From Siphonodentalium dalli (taxonomy: Eukaryota > Mollusca > Scaphopoda > Gadilida > Siphonodentaliidae), in contig CP136062.1 in the NCBI GenBank assembly GCA_032622095.1, positions 137,970,351 through 138,034,350 of the forward strand: a stretch of 64,000 nucleotides of DNA, written 5' to 3'. The notes beneath the pieces are model-generated. The model was not told where the DNA came from, made no database searches, and was given only the letters and a program-made list of their open reading frames with translations. The stretch's first letter is position 1, and each line of letters begins with the position of its first letter. A program made the translations under genes and the position numbers. Shown here in pieces: positions 36,001 through 47,734 of the stretch.

Positions 36001-39000
36001 TTCAGTTCCCACTTTACCAAGATTGGACAGTGAGTTGTCCGATGGAGAGTCCATGACAGGGTTCGAGGACACCTCATTCAGACATTCATCTCCACAGAAA
36101 CATGAGCTGCTAGTGGATAAAGAAACTTCAGTTCCCACTTTATCAAGATTGAACAGTGAGTTGTCCGATGGAGAGTCCATGACAGGGTTCGAGGACACCT
36201 CATTCAGACATTCATCTCCACAGAAACATGAGCTGCTAGTGGATAAAGAACCTTCAGTTCCCACTTTACCAAGATTGGACAGTGAGTTGTCCGATGGAGA
36301 GTCAATGACACGGTTCGAGGACACCTCATTCAGACATTCATCTCCACAGAAAAATAAGCTGCTAGTGGATCAGGAACCTTCATTGGCCACTGAAGTTTTG
36401 TCCAGTATTCAATTAAAAGAGGCTAAAAGACATCCTAGTATAGATCATCAAAGTGTGGATATGACTGAAAGACATTCAGTGTCTAAGGATGTATCTGTGG
36501 ATCCTGTGAGAATGATCAAAAGTCATTCTGTCTTCAAGGATGTATCTATAGTTCCTGTGGAAGTTGCAAAAAGTCATTTAAAATCCAAGGATGCATCCAG
36601 GAAACCTGGGAAAATGGCAGACATACTTTTAGCTCCTATGGATTCTGATGATAAACTACTTGAACCTGCAAAAAGTTTGGAGCAAAAATCAAGGAATCTC
36701 AAACAGTGCCAACCAGTCAGAAATACTGGATCTACTAAAGGTGGTAAGACCAAAAAGAAATCAGCAGCTTTGAAAAACAAATTAACAAAAGAAAATAGTT
36801 CAGTGTCTGCCACTGTTTGCAGCCGAACCTTAAGTGGAAGTGATGATGAAGAAAAAATCTGGAGTAAAGACGGTGTGGCTCAGATGATGACCGACTTTCT
36901 GAGTTACATTGATTCTGAGCAGTATGATGCTGACATGCATGCCATCAGCAAGTCTAACAAGCGACCCGATATACAAAGGGAGATAAATGGCTTGAATTTT
37001 AAACATGGTCCTGGAGAAATAATTATGGAAAATAGCGAGTCTTTCCTGCAGACTCAGTCCCTTGCAGACGACTTGGAGACGACTGATGTCCTACTTCTTG
37101 ACTTTATGTCTGAAGCTGCTGGAGTCACAAGAAGCAATGGTGTTAGTTCGAAACCTTCAAGCCTGAGATCATCTGTTGATAACGATTCAGACATGGGAAA
37201 AGTCATGACACCATCTGCTGAGGGTCAAGGACCGTTAACAAAATTTTTCGAGCAGTCAAATAGCTCTACCATATCACAAGAAATACCTAATTTTAATCCA
37301 CAAGAATTCACAAGAGATGATACTGTTCAACCAGATTCTCTTTCAATTCATATACCGGTACAAGATGTTTCAAAATCTGCTACCGTTGGGCATGTGACTT
37401 CACAACTCGGTTCGGAATCTATCAAAGTTTTGCCTCATCAGGAAGTGCATTTATCTTCACAACCAAGTTCGGTTGATAGCGGGTTCACGACAGATTCCAA
37501 TGTAGGCAGCACTGTTGCTGATGATAATGGAAATAACTTTCAGTCTAACAGGTATAAGTTCCGAAACAACCCACCATGGGATATTATGCCTAACATCGAG
37601 ATGACATCAACTGCTGACCTTCAAGAGGAGTTAATGCAGGCGGCAGTCACTGCCACACCCAGTACATGGCCAAAAAGTAATCTGCCAACAACGTCTGTTC
37701 GTGATGAGACTCTATCAATTCCGAAAATACCAAAGTCTCACGTTGATTCACAGAATGCTGTTGATAAGGGACTAAAATTGAGTGTTCCCATTACTGCTGG
37801 ACACGACATGAATGAACTAATTCAAAAATCAGCTGAGCTGCATCCTGGGTTTACAGTAGCTGGAGATAGAGTTCATGTTTCAACAACTGTGACTGATAAT
37901 TGTGGTATTGAAGAAACTGTTGGAAAAAGCTCAGAAACAGGTAGTGCTGGTAATGTGAGTAGTGGGGAGTTTTCTGATGATATTTCACCTGTGAATGTTA
38001 TCGAAGCTTCATCTCATCAGGAAAAGGATAGTTCTCAAATATCAGACCCTGAAATCACCTATCAGGAATGCCTGGAGAAATACATCCTTCGTCATCCTCA
38101 TATCACTCTTGATGATCTTCCTGAGATAACTCTAAATGATCTGAATGCAGAAGTGAAACTTGACAAGTTCAACATTCACAAAAGGAAAATTTTAATCGGG
38201 GATATGATTTTAAGAAGACATGGTCCTACTAGGTGTTCTCGATATTGGACAATAAACAGATCGAAAAAGGAGGAAAGTAAGTTATTTAAAGCTAGTCACC
38301 CAGTCATTGATGAAGACAGTCGTGATTCATGTCTCGTGAGAGTAAAACATTGTGAGGATCGTGATCCAGGTAAACAGTCGAAATCCACCGACTCTAATTC
38401 TTATGTTACAGACTCAACACAAGACGTTATTAACAGTGACGCTTCAGAAAACATTAGTAAACCAAAACACTCCTCAAAGAAGCACAAAAATAACAACTGT
38501 GGCGATTGGATGGGCAGGGTTCTTGAGAAGGTTTCAGTCAAAGAGAAACGGACACGGAAGGTAGAATCTAAACAGACAGTGATCAGTGCGAAAAATGAAT
38601 CAGACTTTGAACCAAAACCTGACTATATTCCAGACAGTGAAAAAGTTTTGAACAAAAAACATGTCCTAACACATGATGAAATACCAAAAGTCCAACCAAC
38701 ATCGAAACTGGCTCAAAGTATTCTGAGGAAGGAAAAGTTGAAGAACAGTATTGATTCACAAGCGACATCTGTACCAGTTACAGACAAAGTTTTTCATAAA
38801 TCACCACTGGATATCCTTGGAGAGACAACCCAGTACCGTCCATATGCAGGATGGGGTTCACAATCAGAAATAACAGAAGTACTGCCTGATGATTTTGAGC
38901 AGCCTGGCACACCTTTGTATGAAGATTTTCCTGAGTCTGATAGTGACGACAAACTTGCTTCGGAATTTCCTGAGTCCATACTTGATATTCGGGAACCTCG

Positions 39001-40749
39001 TAAACTGAAGTTAAAACTGCTGTCGGATTTATCATGCATCACAACAGGGCGAAAGAAGAAGAGGCCTGAAAAGGATACGAGTAGTAAATGTAATGCTGAG
39101 AAATCCAGTCGAACTAAAGCAAACGACACAACTCTAGTCAATTCCGGTAAAAAAGGATTCTATTGTGAGTCGCAGACAGCCAAACGGGATGCTAGACGTG
39201 TTGTGTTAGCTTCTTCTGAGATGTCTCCAAGTAAGTTTAGAAAATCTCAACAGCGAGAATCTTCAAACAAAAAACCAAAGTTACGCAGAATTCCAAGAAT
39301 TGAATCAAAGGATGGTGGCAATGTTGCTGGTAGTCAGGGAAAGCAAATTAAACATTCCACACAAGACAAGGCTGCTCAAAGAATTTCTACCACCACTGTG
39401 AATGAATTTGAAGATAATAAGATGTACAGTTCAAGTCTTGGCAAGCATTCCACAATTGATGAGGAAGTTCTAAAACTATCTACAACTATGACGAATGATG
39501 GAGATCATGAGTCAGTCAGCTCATGTACAAGTGTTAGCAAGCACTCCATGAGAGATGATGAAGATCAAAGAAAATCTTTGACTATGGTCAGCGATGATGA
39601 AGATAATGAGTCAGTCTGCTCAAGTGTTGAAAAGCGTTACACAAGAAATAAGGCAGTTCAAAGAATATCTACAACTATGGTGAGCGATGATGATGATAAT
39701 GAGTCTCTGGGCTCCAGCATCGACCAGCGGCTTCAAATACACCTAGCTGAAAGCGTGTGCAGCGAAAGCTCAAATCGGACAGTGACCTCAGTCAACAGAC
39801 AGGACTCTGGGTCAAGGACATCTGACATTCGAGTGACTGTCACCCGGTCTCAAATCATTAGGTCGGATTCTGAGGATATCGAAAGTTCAGGTGAAAAATT
39901 AGCTGGCAATGAAACTAGTAACTTGATCACTCAACTCTTCAATGCCAAAGAAACACCTTTTGCAAGAACACCTGATCACAATGATGAAGCGGCGCATTCA
40001 ATATCACCGATTCAACAGACTATTGTGGACAGTGAGGTAGAAGATGATGAAGATGAATATTCTAACTATGAAGATTATGATCGTCATGGTGAAGATGGTG
40101 AATGTATGGAGGATCAGGAAACGAAGATGAGTTTTAGTAAGACTTCAACAAGACGAGTGGTATCTGGTGTTGATAGTGACAATGGAGATGGTGGCACTGA
40201 ATCTAGTTGTGTGAGGCAACATCACTCAGATAATGAGGAGTGTGCCGATGATTCAAGTGAAGATGAAATTGGTTCCCATGACAACACAGATGGTGAAGAT
40301 GATAATGAGTCTGTTATTGATGAAGACGTAGATAGAGACGTTGAGTACAATGATGGAAACAATGACTCCGACAGCTACAAGGACAACACTGTGAATGATA
40401 ATAACGATAAAACACAAAAAAACTGCATTATACCAGATGAAAATCAAAATTACAAACATCAACATAATCTGGAACAAAGTCACATTGTCTTAGGTGGGGG
40501 TGACCACACTGTTTCCACAGTTTCTCAGGATAGTCATAAGAGTATTGATGAAGACTTGTGTTTTTCTGAAGACAGGGTCGGAGATATCTTGTTCCAACCA
40601 TTGGAGGATGGAGAAGTTATCAATACTGACAGTTTGAATGCAGTGTCAGTCAAGAAGGAAGGTGAAGATGGGGATGAGCAGCTTTCAGTTTGTGCTCCTT
40701 CTGAAGCATCTTTCCTGAGTGATAGTGACAACGACCAAGGAAAATCAAG
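33048..40749 (+). CDS. Giant internal exon of a disordered CCCH-finger protein
   Basis: The acceptor TTCTTTCTTACAG and donor AAG|GTATGT bound a 7,702-nt exon with one open frame of about 2,567 codons. It enters in phase 1 and leaves in phase 2. The frame is also open across the acceptor back to 33011, but I see no ATG for it, so the true start is in an unseen upstream exon. The protein is Ser/Asp/Glu/Lys-rich and predicted disordered. It starts basic, with Lys-rich repeats, and ends very acidic (about 40030-40420). Basic nuclear-localisation-like clusters include PRKKKR (about 34165) and GRKKKRPEK (about 39050). Two SUMO-interaction-like motifs are EIIEV next to SDSD (about 34204) and VVLSDDEDE (35432). 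A more ordered-looking segment is ECLEKYILRHPHITLDDL (about 38067-38120). Four internal repeat arrays are listed separately. A nuclear role is inferred from composition. I do not recognise an orthologue; I considered TOPAZ1-like and other long CCCH proteins but could not confirm any. Confidence 0.88.
33383..33718 (+). repeat. Coding tandem repeat 1: six Lys-rich units of 18-19 residues
   Basis: Six units of 57, 54, 54, 57, 57 and 57 nt encode VNDGKLKKK-x-GKKD followed by DCSS or HDGHS. Units differ at few positions. The array is strongly basic and lies near the N-terminal end of the exon. Confidence 0.92.
34940..35311 (+). repeat. Coding tandem repeat 2: four 31-residue units
   Basis: Four exact-length 93-nt units start at 34940, 35033, 35126 and 35219. 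The consensus includes SEHKAVPRT, DKLVSSKSRDVSPTPD and KSTN. A degraded fifth unit begins at 35312. The SPTPD cores are potential proline-directed phosphorylation sites (inference). Confidence 0.88.
35753..36382 (+). repeat. Coding tandem repeat 3: five 42-residue units
   Basis: Five 126-nt units occur in perfect register. The consensus includes RLDSELSDGESMTGFEDTSF and SSPQKHELLVDKEPS. Units 3 and 4 are almost identical, which points to recent duplication or gene conversion. The repeats keep the reverse strand open (35488-36324), but that frame is a shadow. Confidence 0.93.
39340..39735 (+). repeat. Coding degenerate repeat 4: about four units of 31-33 residues
   Basis: Units share KHST-x-D-x-x-x-QR-x-S-TTM-V-x-D-x-x-DNESV-x-SS. 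They are more diverged than the other arrays and contain acidic SDDEDNESV cores. Confidence 0.7.
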
Positions 40750-40759
40750 GTATGTTCTA

Positions 40760-41350
40760 GACCAAGTCTTCTTGGTCCACCACAGCTTGGGATATCAGTT
40801 GGGTTTTTGACCGAGTCCCGTCCCATTCCATTCTATAACAGACTTTACACCCAGAATCGTGGGCGTGAGTTATCTTGCTTGTATGTCTTCAGATTTCGTC
40901 AAATGGATGCTATATGTATATGAACATAGATTGCAGCCTTTCCCAAGCATAATGATATCAAACATTGTGTATATCAGAGGTCCGTTGAATGTCAAAGCAA
41001 CAAAATTAATAAGTTAACAAAGCCTTATTTTCCAGGGAATTTCATATGTCGCTCTTCATTTGTCCCTCTATCAGAAAATGTACGTGAACATTATATTAAA
41101 TGATCGCATCATCACTTTACCTTTTTCTATCACATTAAATGATATATCATTTGAAGACAGATTAATCCCAGACATGATCAGATGATTAATCACATTCAGG
41201 GGTTCACATCAATGCCGGACTCCATTTGTAAATGTAGTACGTCTTTTCAATGAAAGTCTGTTATAGAAGAGTAACGGGATGGGATTCTGTCCAAAACAGC
41301 ATCAACCCAACCAATATTCCAATCTGTTGTGGACTGAAAATACTTGGTCA
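40760..41350. mobile_element. TIR MITE next to the giant exon's splice donor
   Basis: The left arm (GACCAAGT, GGTCCACCACAG, CAGTTGGG, GTCCCGTCCCATTCC, TATAACAGACTTT) pairs with the reverse complement of the right arm (AGTCTGTTATAGAAG, GGGATGGGATTCTGTCC, CTGTTGTGGACTG, ACTTGGTC). Arms are about 90 bp with mismatches. The element starts only about 10 bp after the donor at 40750. No coding content. Confidence 0.75.
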
Positions 41351-43232
41351 ATGTTGTTCTTGCTAATAATTGAAATCTTTCAATAGTATATTATGACAAC
41401 ATTTGGTTGTATATATTAAAAATCAACTTTTTGTGATTATGTTTCCAATTCTGGATGTATTTATCTCCTAATTCCACCGTTGACCTGACTGTCTTTTAAA
41501 TTGATTGGCTGGATTTTAATGCAACACGCCATTTAAACCATTGTCACTCTGTTAGGAGAACATTTTTAGCTCAACTTTACTTTGTAAAGTTTCAGCTATT
41601 GCCATGTCTTGGTAGCCGTCATCCATGTGTGGGTGTGCGTCTGTCAACAATTTCCTTTAGCACGGGCTACAGGTCGTACCTTTGGTCGGATCATTATGAA
41701 ATATTTCGGCGCCGCCATATTGTTTCTCGCGACCTCTCGTTTCGCGTTAGGTCACATCGCCTTATATGGCTCAATGTATGTGAAGAAATTCCCGCTAAAT
41801 TATATAATTCGCGCTGACGATTGTCTGATGTAAACACATGTCATAATAGTTTTGTTCAAGAACATACAAACTTCTGAGTTCATTAAATCATAACTTTTTT
41901 GCCCAAAGGTACACGCTATATAGATTTACACGAGAATAAAGTTCAGAGCATAAGCCAATAGACCGCACAATGCCGCGCATTTTAGTTATTGGTGGGGTAT
42001 TCAGAGAACACCCAGTGTTTGTTTTGGCTAAAGCCCATATGACGTCATGTATTTACGTTGGGATTGTGACGTTACGTAACATTTTTTGGCAGTTTCTATA
42101 ATAAATCTAATAAGTTATCAATTTTTTATAACTTTTTCTGGATTTAAGATATTGAAATAGAGTGTGATGTGCTGAATTCAGAATTTAATAATCTTTCCAA
42201 TGGTGTAAACAATATGGTAGAAGTGAATGCATACAATACAGCACCATACGCCTGAACACAGTCTACAATAAGTCAAAATACCCCTGGGAGCCCAGGGTCA
42301 GGGTGTCGATCATTGTGGGGAGCCAGGGTTCAAAGGGTTAAGCAGCAATAATTTTAGATGGAATTTTCAAAAACAAATTTACTTTAAAATACATGTCTAC
42401 ATGTATTTGTGGTTGCAGGTGAATCTCAGGAATAAATCTGTTCTGTTCTGAGAGTCGCACAGCCAGGTGAAAATGCGATGTCAACATGATGGCATGGAAG
42501 TTGTCTAGACTTTTGCCAGCAACGCCGATAGTATCAATGTTGTCATGTATGGTATTGCCCAACATTGTGTTGTGGTGCCATGAGCCACGGGAGATAGCAT
42601 TTTCATGTCCCTTCTTGGAACTCAGATCGCTTCAGTGCATATTCTGGTGCATATTCTGGGTATATTGTCAGATATAAAACTAGTTTTCTGTCAGAAACTT
42701 CAGCAACTGGATATAAAGGTATTAAGAATACCAACTTTTATCTTGTTTTTAGAATATGGTGCATTGTAGATGGATTTGAAAAAAATATATATATATTTCC
42801 TACCTGGATTTTTTTACTTAAGAAATCGGAAACAGACAACTTTTTTTTTGGCCTTACACGCTATTTTCTTCTTTTTGCCAAGATTTCTTTTCTCAGCAGA
42901 TAGTCGTTCTTCACTTTGGTGATTTAGCATGACATTTTGACCTCGCGTATATATGTTGTGGTATGCATTGCTTTGATGGCACACCCAAATCATATTTTTT
43001 AAAGGGTTACATTGTAATATTTTGTGCTCATTTGATGTTCTTTCAAAAGTTACTGTTCTGTTTAACTGTTGACCATATGTGCCAGGAGGAGATTTTGGTA
43101 TAAAGTATGATTGTACATCTCTAAACAGTTCATCATTGGCATTGTGATGTGATTACTCTACCTATGTAAAAATAATAAAGAAAAGTATCTTTAAAATTTA
43201 AAACAATAGACCTGTTAAAATTAAAATTTAAG
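41351..43232. other. Intron remainder with repeat fragments
   Basis: A head fragment of the AGCTCAAC family lies at 41568-41705 (TTTTTAGCTCAACTTTACTT then CAACAATTTCCTTTAGCACG), after which the sequence changes abruptly. A lone piggyBac-type right end (GGAGCCAGGGTTCAAAGGG then TTAA) lies at about 42315-42341 without a visible partner. No exon is evident. Confidence 0.5.
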
Positions 43233-43353
43233 GGCTACTGCAGATGATAGTGAGAGTGATTCAGAAGATGAAGAATCCTATGACTTTAAGAGGAGAGCTG
43301 GCTCGGATGTGAAGAGGACAGAAAAATCATCTGGTGACAGATCAATTTCTCTG
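43233..43353 (+). CDS. Exon 2 of the CCCH-finger gene
   Basis: The acceptor ATTTAAG and donor CTG|GTATGT bound 121 nt. The first base completes the Arg codon split at 40749. The 40 codons that follow stay open and read ATADDSESDSEDEESYDFKR, then RAGSDVKRTEKSSGD. This continues the acidic, Ser-rich style of the giant exon, and the exon leaves in phase 0. An alternative acceptor (CTGCAG at 43238-43243) would give an immediate stop, so 43233 is preferred although its pyrimidine tract is weak. Confidence 0.75.
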
Positions 43354-43495
43354 GTATGTATGACATTAGATAGGTATGGTATGTTTGACACTTTGTGCAC
43401 TCAATTGGAAATATACAATGTAGCATGACAATATATGTAAACACTTAAAGCTGATTGAGAATAATTTAATAGCATTTAAACATTTAATAATAATA

Positions 43496-44842
43496 CAGTG
43501 AAACCTGCTTTGGGCGACCACTGCCAAGAGCGACTACCTGGCTTTAACGACCGGATTGGCTTTGTACGGACTGGTTTTACTATACAAATGACCTGCTGTG
43601 GGCGACCACCTGTCAAACGCGACCAGCAGTCGGTGATTTGTGGCAAAAATTTACCCGTTATGAATGACCACCAAACATGATAATAAGTCTTTAACTAGTG
43701 CTTTTCCAACGTGAGCCCCAGATGCTTCAGCAGGATGCATTTCTTTGATTAAAATTATTTGCAATCACAGACTATGATTTGGGGATTCCCCACCGAGACA
43801 TGTGACTAAGCGGAATTCCCAGCAGGAGGGATATATCATTGGTTCATTTTAATCCAAAAGTAGTATTTGGGAATGTGGATTATAAAAACTTCATAACTCT
43901 TTTTTTTTTACGTGAATGTTGACGATGTGTTTGACCTAATTATGATGAAATACAAACAAGATCCTATAATCCATAGTAGCATAAAATTGAGACTCTGCTT
44001 GGCTGTACTGTTGTTTTAGCGATAGGCCTATCATTATAATCCAGTCGCTGCCTCATTGTGATGAAGCATGAAAACGCTTAGGGCAAAGTGTCAAACTTAC
44101 TCAATGTGGGGATTTAATGTCTGCACTCCAAGCGTACAGCATAAAGGAACCTTTATTTAATAAATACAGGTGTTCGTGTCTTCCCGCTATGAAAGAACCA
44201 TCAACACGCTGACAATTAATGCATGCTTTCCAAGTTTTTTAATGCTCATTCCCGGGCTTCATATTAAATTAAAATCATTCCATGTGACATCATCAAGTAC
44301 TAGTAGAAGTTTGCAGACACTACGCAATGAACTATGTTTATGAATTTTCTGCTGTTTGCAGTTTTATTCGAAGATACTGATACATGTACATTTAAAATAA
44401 TATAATATGTGAGACAGGAGTGAAATAAAGACACACAGTGACGACTGATGTACGTTTATTCCCTTTTTATCAAGTTATCATATTGGGAGTTGATCTGTAT
44501 TGTTGTTCCTTCTGTCACGACTCACGTGCCCGGTGTGTTCTCTGATAGGCTGTTCTACTGCATTATTTAACATGCATTTACCTGTAGGCCTATCAATCTC
44601 TTTTATTTTAGTTTTTTACTAATATTAATTTAAAGTATACTTTATTAAAAAAAGATTAAACATATAATCACAATCATTTTCAATCAGTTTGTGTATAAAA
44701 ATAATTCACTTGCTCAGACATCTAACACTGATGATAGATGTCAGTTCAGTCGAAATTGGAACAGACCTGTCGTCGGCGACCACCTGTCATGAACGACCAT
44801 TTTGTGTTGGCAAAATGGGTGGTCTCATAACAGGTTTCACTG
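43496..44842. mobile_element. 1.35-kb TIR element with TA target in intron 2
   Basis: CAGTGAAACCTG at the left and CAGGTTTCACTG at the right are perfect inverted termini flanked by TA (43494-43495 and 44843-44844). Subterminal GGGCGACCACCTGTC motifs occur at both ends. These features resemble Tc1/mariner or pogo-type elements. No transposase frame remains. Confidence 0.8.
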
Positions 44843-44852
44843 TAATACTTTT

Positions 44853-45015
44853 TAGCTCAACTTGGATTTTAATCTTTGCATCTCTAAATACAGCCAACAT
44901 TTTTAATCCAGGTGATACCAAACTTCATATGGCTCTTCATACGTGTTGACCTCTGCTATTACTTTCTGCGTCCCCTCTCCAAGTTGATTTACATTGTCAT
45001 TGACACTTTCATTAT
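44853..45015 (+). repeat. AGCTCAAC-family repeat, short internal-deletion copy
   Basis: The head TTTTTAGCTCAACTTGGATT runs within about 130 bp to the tail CTCCAAGTTGATTTACATTG and CATTGACACTTTCATT. It has head and tail with little interior. Confidence 0.75.
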
Positions 45016-45884
45016 CTATTTTCAATGGATGCTGTCCTTTGTTCATAATGACTCTCCTAATAATTAATTAAGCTGGGACATGCATGTGATGGATAGGGCT
45101 TATGCTATGAAGCTTGGAATTCAATAATCTGTTCAAATAAATTGGATATCAATAGATATATAATTCATTTTTTTTTCCACTTTTCCATAATTTTAGGCCT
45201 ACATAGAGAAAATATGTTATAGTAATAGAACTGTTTACTTGCATTTGTATCTAATGTCATCTATGATCTATGAACAAATACTAATGCTCAATTATAGCTT
45301 TGCTATTGCACTGATTAACCTTTGCGCTATAGAGTGAATACTAGAGATATAGTTTATTTTGAATTATTTCAATCAAGCCTCACTATGGACCCTCTTGGAG
45401 TTTGTCTTTGATATAATTTCTTCTGATTTAAAGGTACTCCATCTGATTCGATGGTGCCCATATCATCAGATTCCAACAACAACCTAATTTTTTTAAATGC
45501 TGCTAAAGTTATCAGAATTGATTAATTGCCCAAAAATAATGCTAACCGCAGTCAACTATAGTATAAAATTGCCCAAAACCTGTTATTTATCAACATTTTG
45601 TTCAACGAAATATTGTCGGTTTGTCAAATATCTGACACAAAAAAGCCACTTGATTTTAGAGTTATCCATCTCCATCCGCAATTTGATCCAAGACCGTCTT
45701 CTCATCAACTTTTACTGGGCCACTAAAAAATTATTGGTGGTGAAATATAATAGATATCAAAAATCAATATCTGATCACTCTGAGCTCTGATGGGTGGGTT
45801 CTTCGACTGGAATCAGACATTGTTTACACCCGAAGTCAAGGAAATAGTAATTTGCTAGCGTTAATTCGGATTATGCATCTTTAA
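45016..45884. other. Intronic stretch without recognised features
   Basis: It is AT-rich. The open frame at 45497-45790 has no motif or splice support. Confidence 0.4.
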
Positions 45885-46112
45885 CCCTTTGAGTGCCAGG
45901 TCGATTTTTGTATCAACCCATATACCCTGTGCCAATGCATTCTCTTATATATGCGAGTCGACCATAGGTCGCCACGCATATATAAGAGAATGCATTGGCC
46001 TAACAATTTTTTTTTTTTTTTTTTACAATTTTAATAATTTATTCTTATATTCTTTAACAGACTTATTTTGTAGGTTTAGGGCCGATGAGATCGGCCCCTG
46101 GCACTCAAAGGG
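45885..46112. mobile_element. TTAA-flanked MITE with the shared hairpin, different TIRs
   Basis: CCCTTTGAGTGCCAGG at the left and CCTGGCACTCAAAGGG at the right are inverted termini. TTAA flanks both (45881-45884 and 46113-46116). Inside is one copy of the palindrome GCCAATGCATTCTCTTATAT with the GTCGACC/GGTCGCC centre, as at 13.3 and 15.8 kb, although the termini differ. Confidence 0.9.
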
Positions 46113-46206
46113 TTAAGGGGTGTATATCATGCAGTGTTTGAATTTTGAGTTGAGCTGTCACCCATGTGCACCAACACACCTGCAGTTATCATCTTTTGTT
46201 AGTTAA

Positions 46207-46457
46207 CCCTTCCATGACTATAGCTTCCTGAAAGATTGTTAAAACCCTGTGCCAATGCATTCTCTTATATATGCGAGTCTCCCATGAGAGCTTCGCATAT
46301 ATGAGAATATATTAACCTCACAATATTGACCTTGACATTGTAGGTCAGTGCATTCTCTTATATATGTGAGGCTTCCTATGGGAGACTCGCATATATACGA
46401 GAATGGAATGGCACAGGGTCTTTTATGCTGCACTAGCTCAGCTCCCGTCATGAAAGG
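46207..46457. mobile_element. TTAA-flanked MITE with two hairpins, third TIR type
   Basis: CCCTTCCATGAC at the left and GTCATGAAAGG at the right are slightly imperfect termini, flanked by TTAA (46203-46206 and 46458-46461). The two internal palindromes (GCCAATGCATTCTCTTATAT; GTGCATTCTCTTATATATGT) are variants of the shared hairpin with a CCCATGAGAG or CCTATGGGAG centre. Confidence 0.85.
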
Positions 46458-46600
46458 TTAACAACAACATGCCTCGAGTTTATCAAGTGAGCGATAACTA
46501 TCTGATGATAAAAGGATTGAACAATACAGCCTATCTATGGTACATTTATATCCACCAATATTTAAAGCACAATGGCATGCTAAAGGCTTCAATTATTATC

Positions 46601-47632
46601 GCTTTGGCCAAAAACAAAAAGGGTTTTGATTCTCGGGCATAGCCACGTCTGGAAAAAAGGCCTGCGTTGAACCATTTTATTACGATTTTCAATTTGACCG
46701 AAGCTGTCAAATGATAACACGAAAATAGGAAACTAGAAAACAGTAATTAGTTATGTTTCAAACATCGAATATGATAGACATACAATGGTGTATGTGTTGG
46801 TATTCAAAAACAGACACTAGGCAACGATAACTACCAGGTATATTGTCACCACAATCTGCACAAACCCCAAGTTATTCAGTCAAATGTGTTAAAATATTTC
46901 GGCATTTTATCAATTCGAAAAGGTAGATAACCCACTTTTCGTGCGGTAAACAATTATGAGATTTCCAATTTCGGGAACACAAACCGGAAATAAATATGGT
47001 GCGTATTGGCGATGTGTATGCTGGTTTAATATAATACTATTTGAAGTTTTTATGGCTAGCATGTATTGAGGTACATAATACTGAATAAGTCATTCTAGAA
47101 TTTCTATAATACAGAATAAGTCATTCTAGACTTTCTATGAAGATCACTATATCTTTTCGTTTTGATTGTATTCACGTTCCGTATTTTTATTTGATTAATT
47201 GAACCGGATATTTAGATCTGTTTGTTGTTATTAAACATGCTTGTTACGAAACAATATTAGAAACCCAAATATGCTCATCCCATTAAATGTGACAACAGGT
47301 GATAAAACGTTAGTAGACTTGTCAATCTACAACGTTGAGAACAATCTTACCCTAGGCCAGCTCAGGAAAAAGCTGTTTATTGGCGAACTGGGGGATGAGG
47401 AACCCATTGAGAAAATGTGATAATTGGTCATTCTTTATAGTGGAATACATTAGTTTATATCAAAACAATGTTGTCCTTACATTTTCTTAACCTGGGAAGG
47501 TATAATAACCCATGCTAACTATGGGCATTATCCCCATAACAAAAATAAAAAATAAAAATAAAACCCTCGCTCCCTCATCGATTCTCAAAACAAATTGCCT
47601 AAGAATCAAAACCCTTTTTTTTTGGCCTTTGC
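46601..47632. mobile_element. Possible TIR element, about 1.03 kb
   Basis: GGCCAAAAACAAAAAGGGTT with TTGATTCT (46601-46639) is inverted at 47596-47632 (AGAATCAAAACCC, then TTTGGCCTTTGC). Inside are a roughly 30-bp tandem duplication (AATAAGTCATTCTAGA, about 47080-47140), a small open frame (47271-47420) and A-rich sequence near 47540. No target duplication is clear. Confidence 0.45.
47271..47420 (+). CDS. Small coding-like open frame, 49 residues
   Basis: ATG to TGA, with residues including MLIPLNVTTGDKTLVDL and LTLGQLRKKLFIGELGDE. The composition looks like real protein, perhaps an exon or processed fragment, in an otherwise AT-rich intron. I do not recognise the family. It lies between the inverted repeats at 46601 and 47632, so it may have been carried by an element. 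Confidence 0.25.
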   Translation: MLIPLNVTTGDKTLVDLSIYNVENNLTLGQLRKKLFIGELGDEEPIEKM

Positions 47633-47734
47633 AAGAATTTTTACAAAAATAGGCGAACTTGTCAACTCCGATGTACGGAATTTACCTGATATGCTCAAAA
47701 TGGTTTCTGTTAGTTTATTTGTTGGGCGGTATAT

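Noticed and set aside
35488-36324. A 278-codon open frame on the minus strand
   Set aside because: It lies wholly within the 42-residue coding repeat of the giant exon. The 126-nt units keep the reverse frame open by repetition, and there is no independent signal for it.
42315-42341. A piggyBac-type end (CAGGGTTCAAAGGG then TTAA) as a full element
   Set aside because: No matching left terminus with flanking TTAA was found nearby. It is noted only as a lone end.
43238-43353. Alternative exon 2 start after CTGCAG at 43243
   Set aside because: In the phase required by the giant exon it gives an immediate TGA, whereas the 43233 acceptor keeps the frame open.
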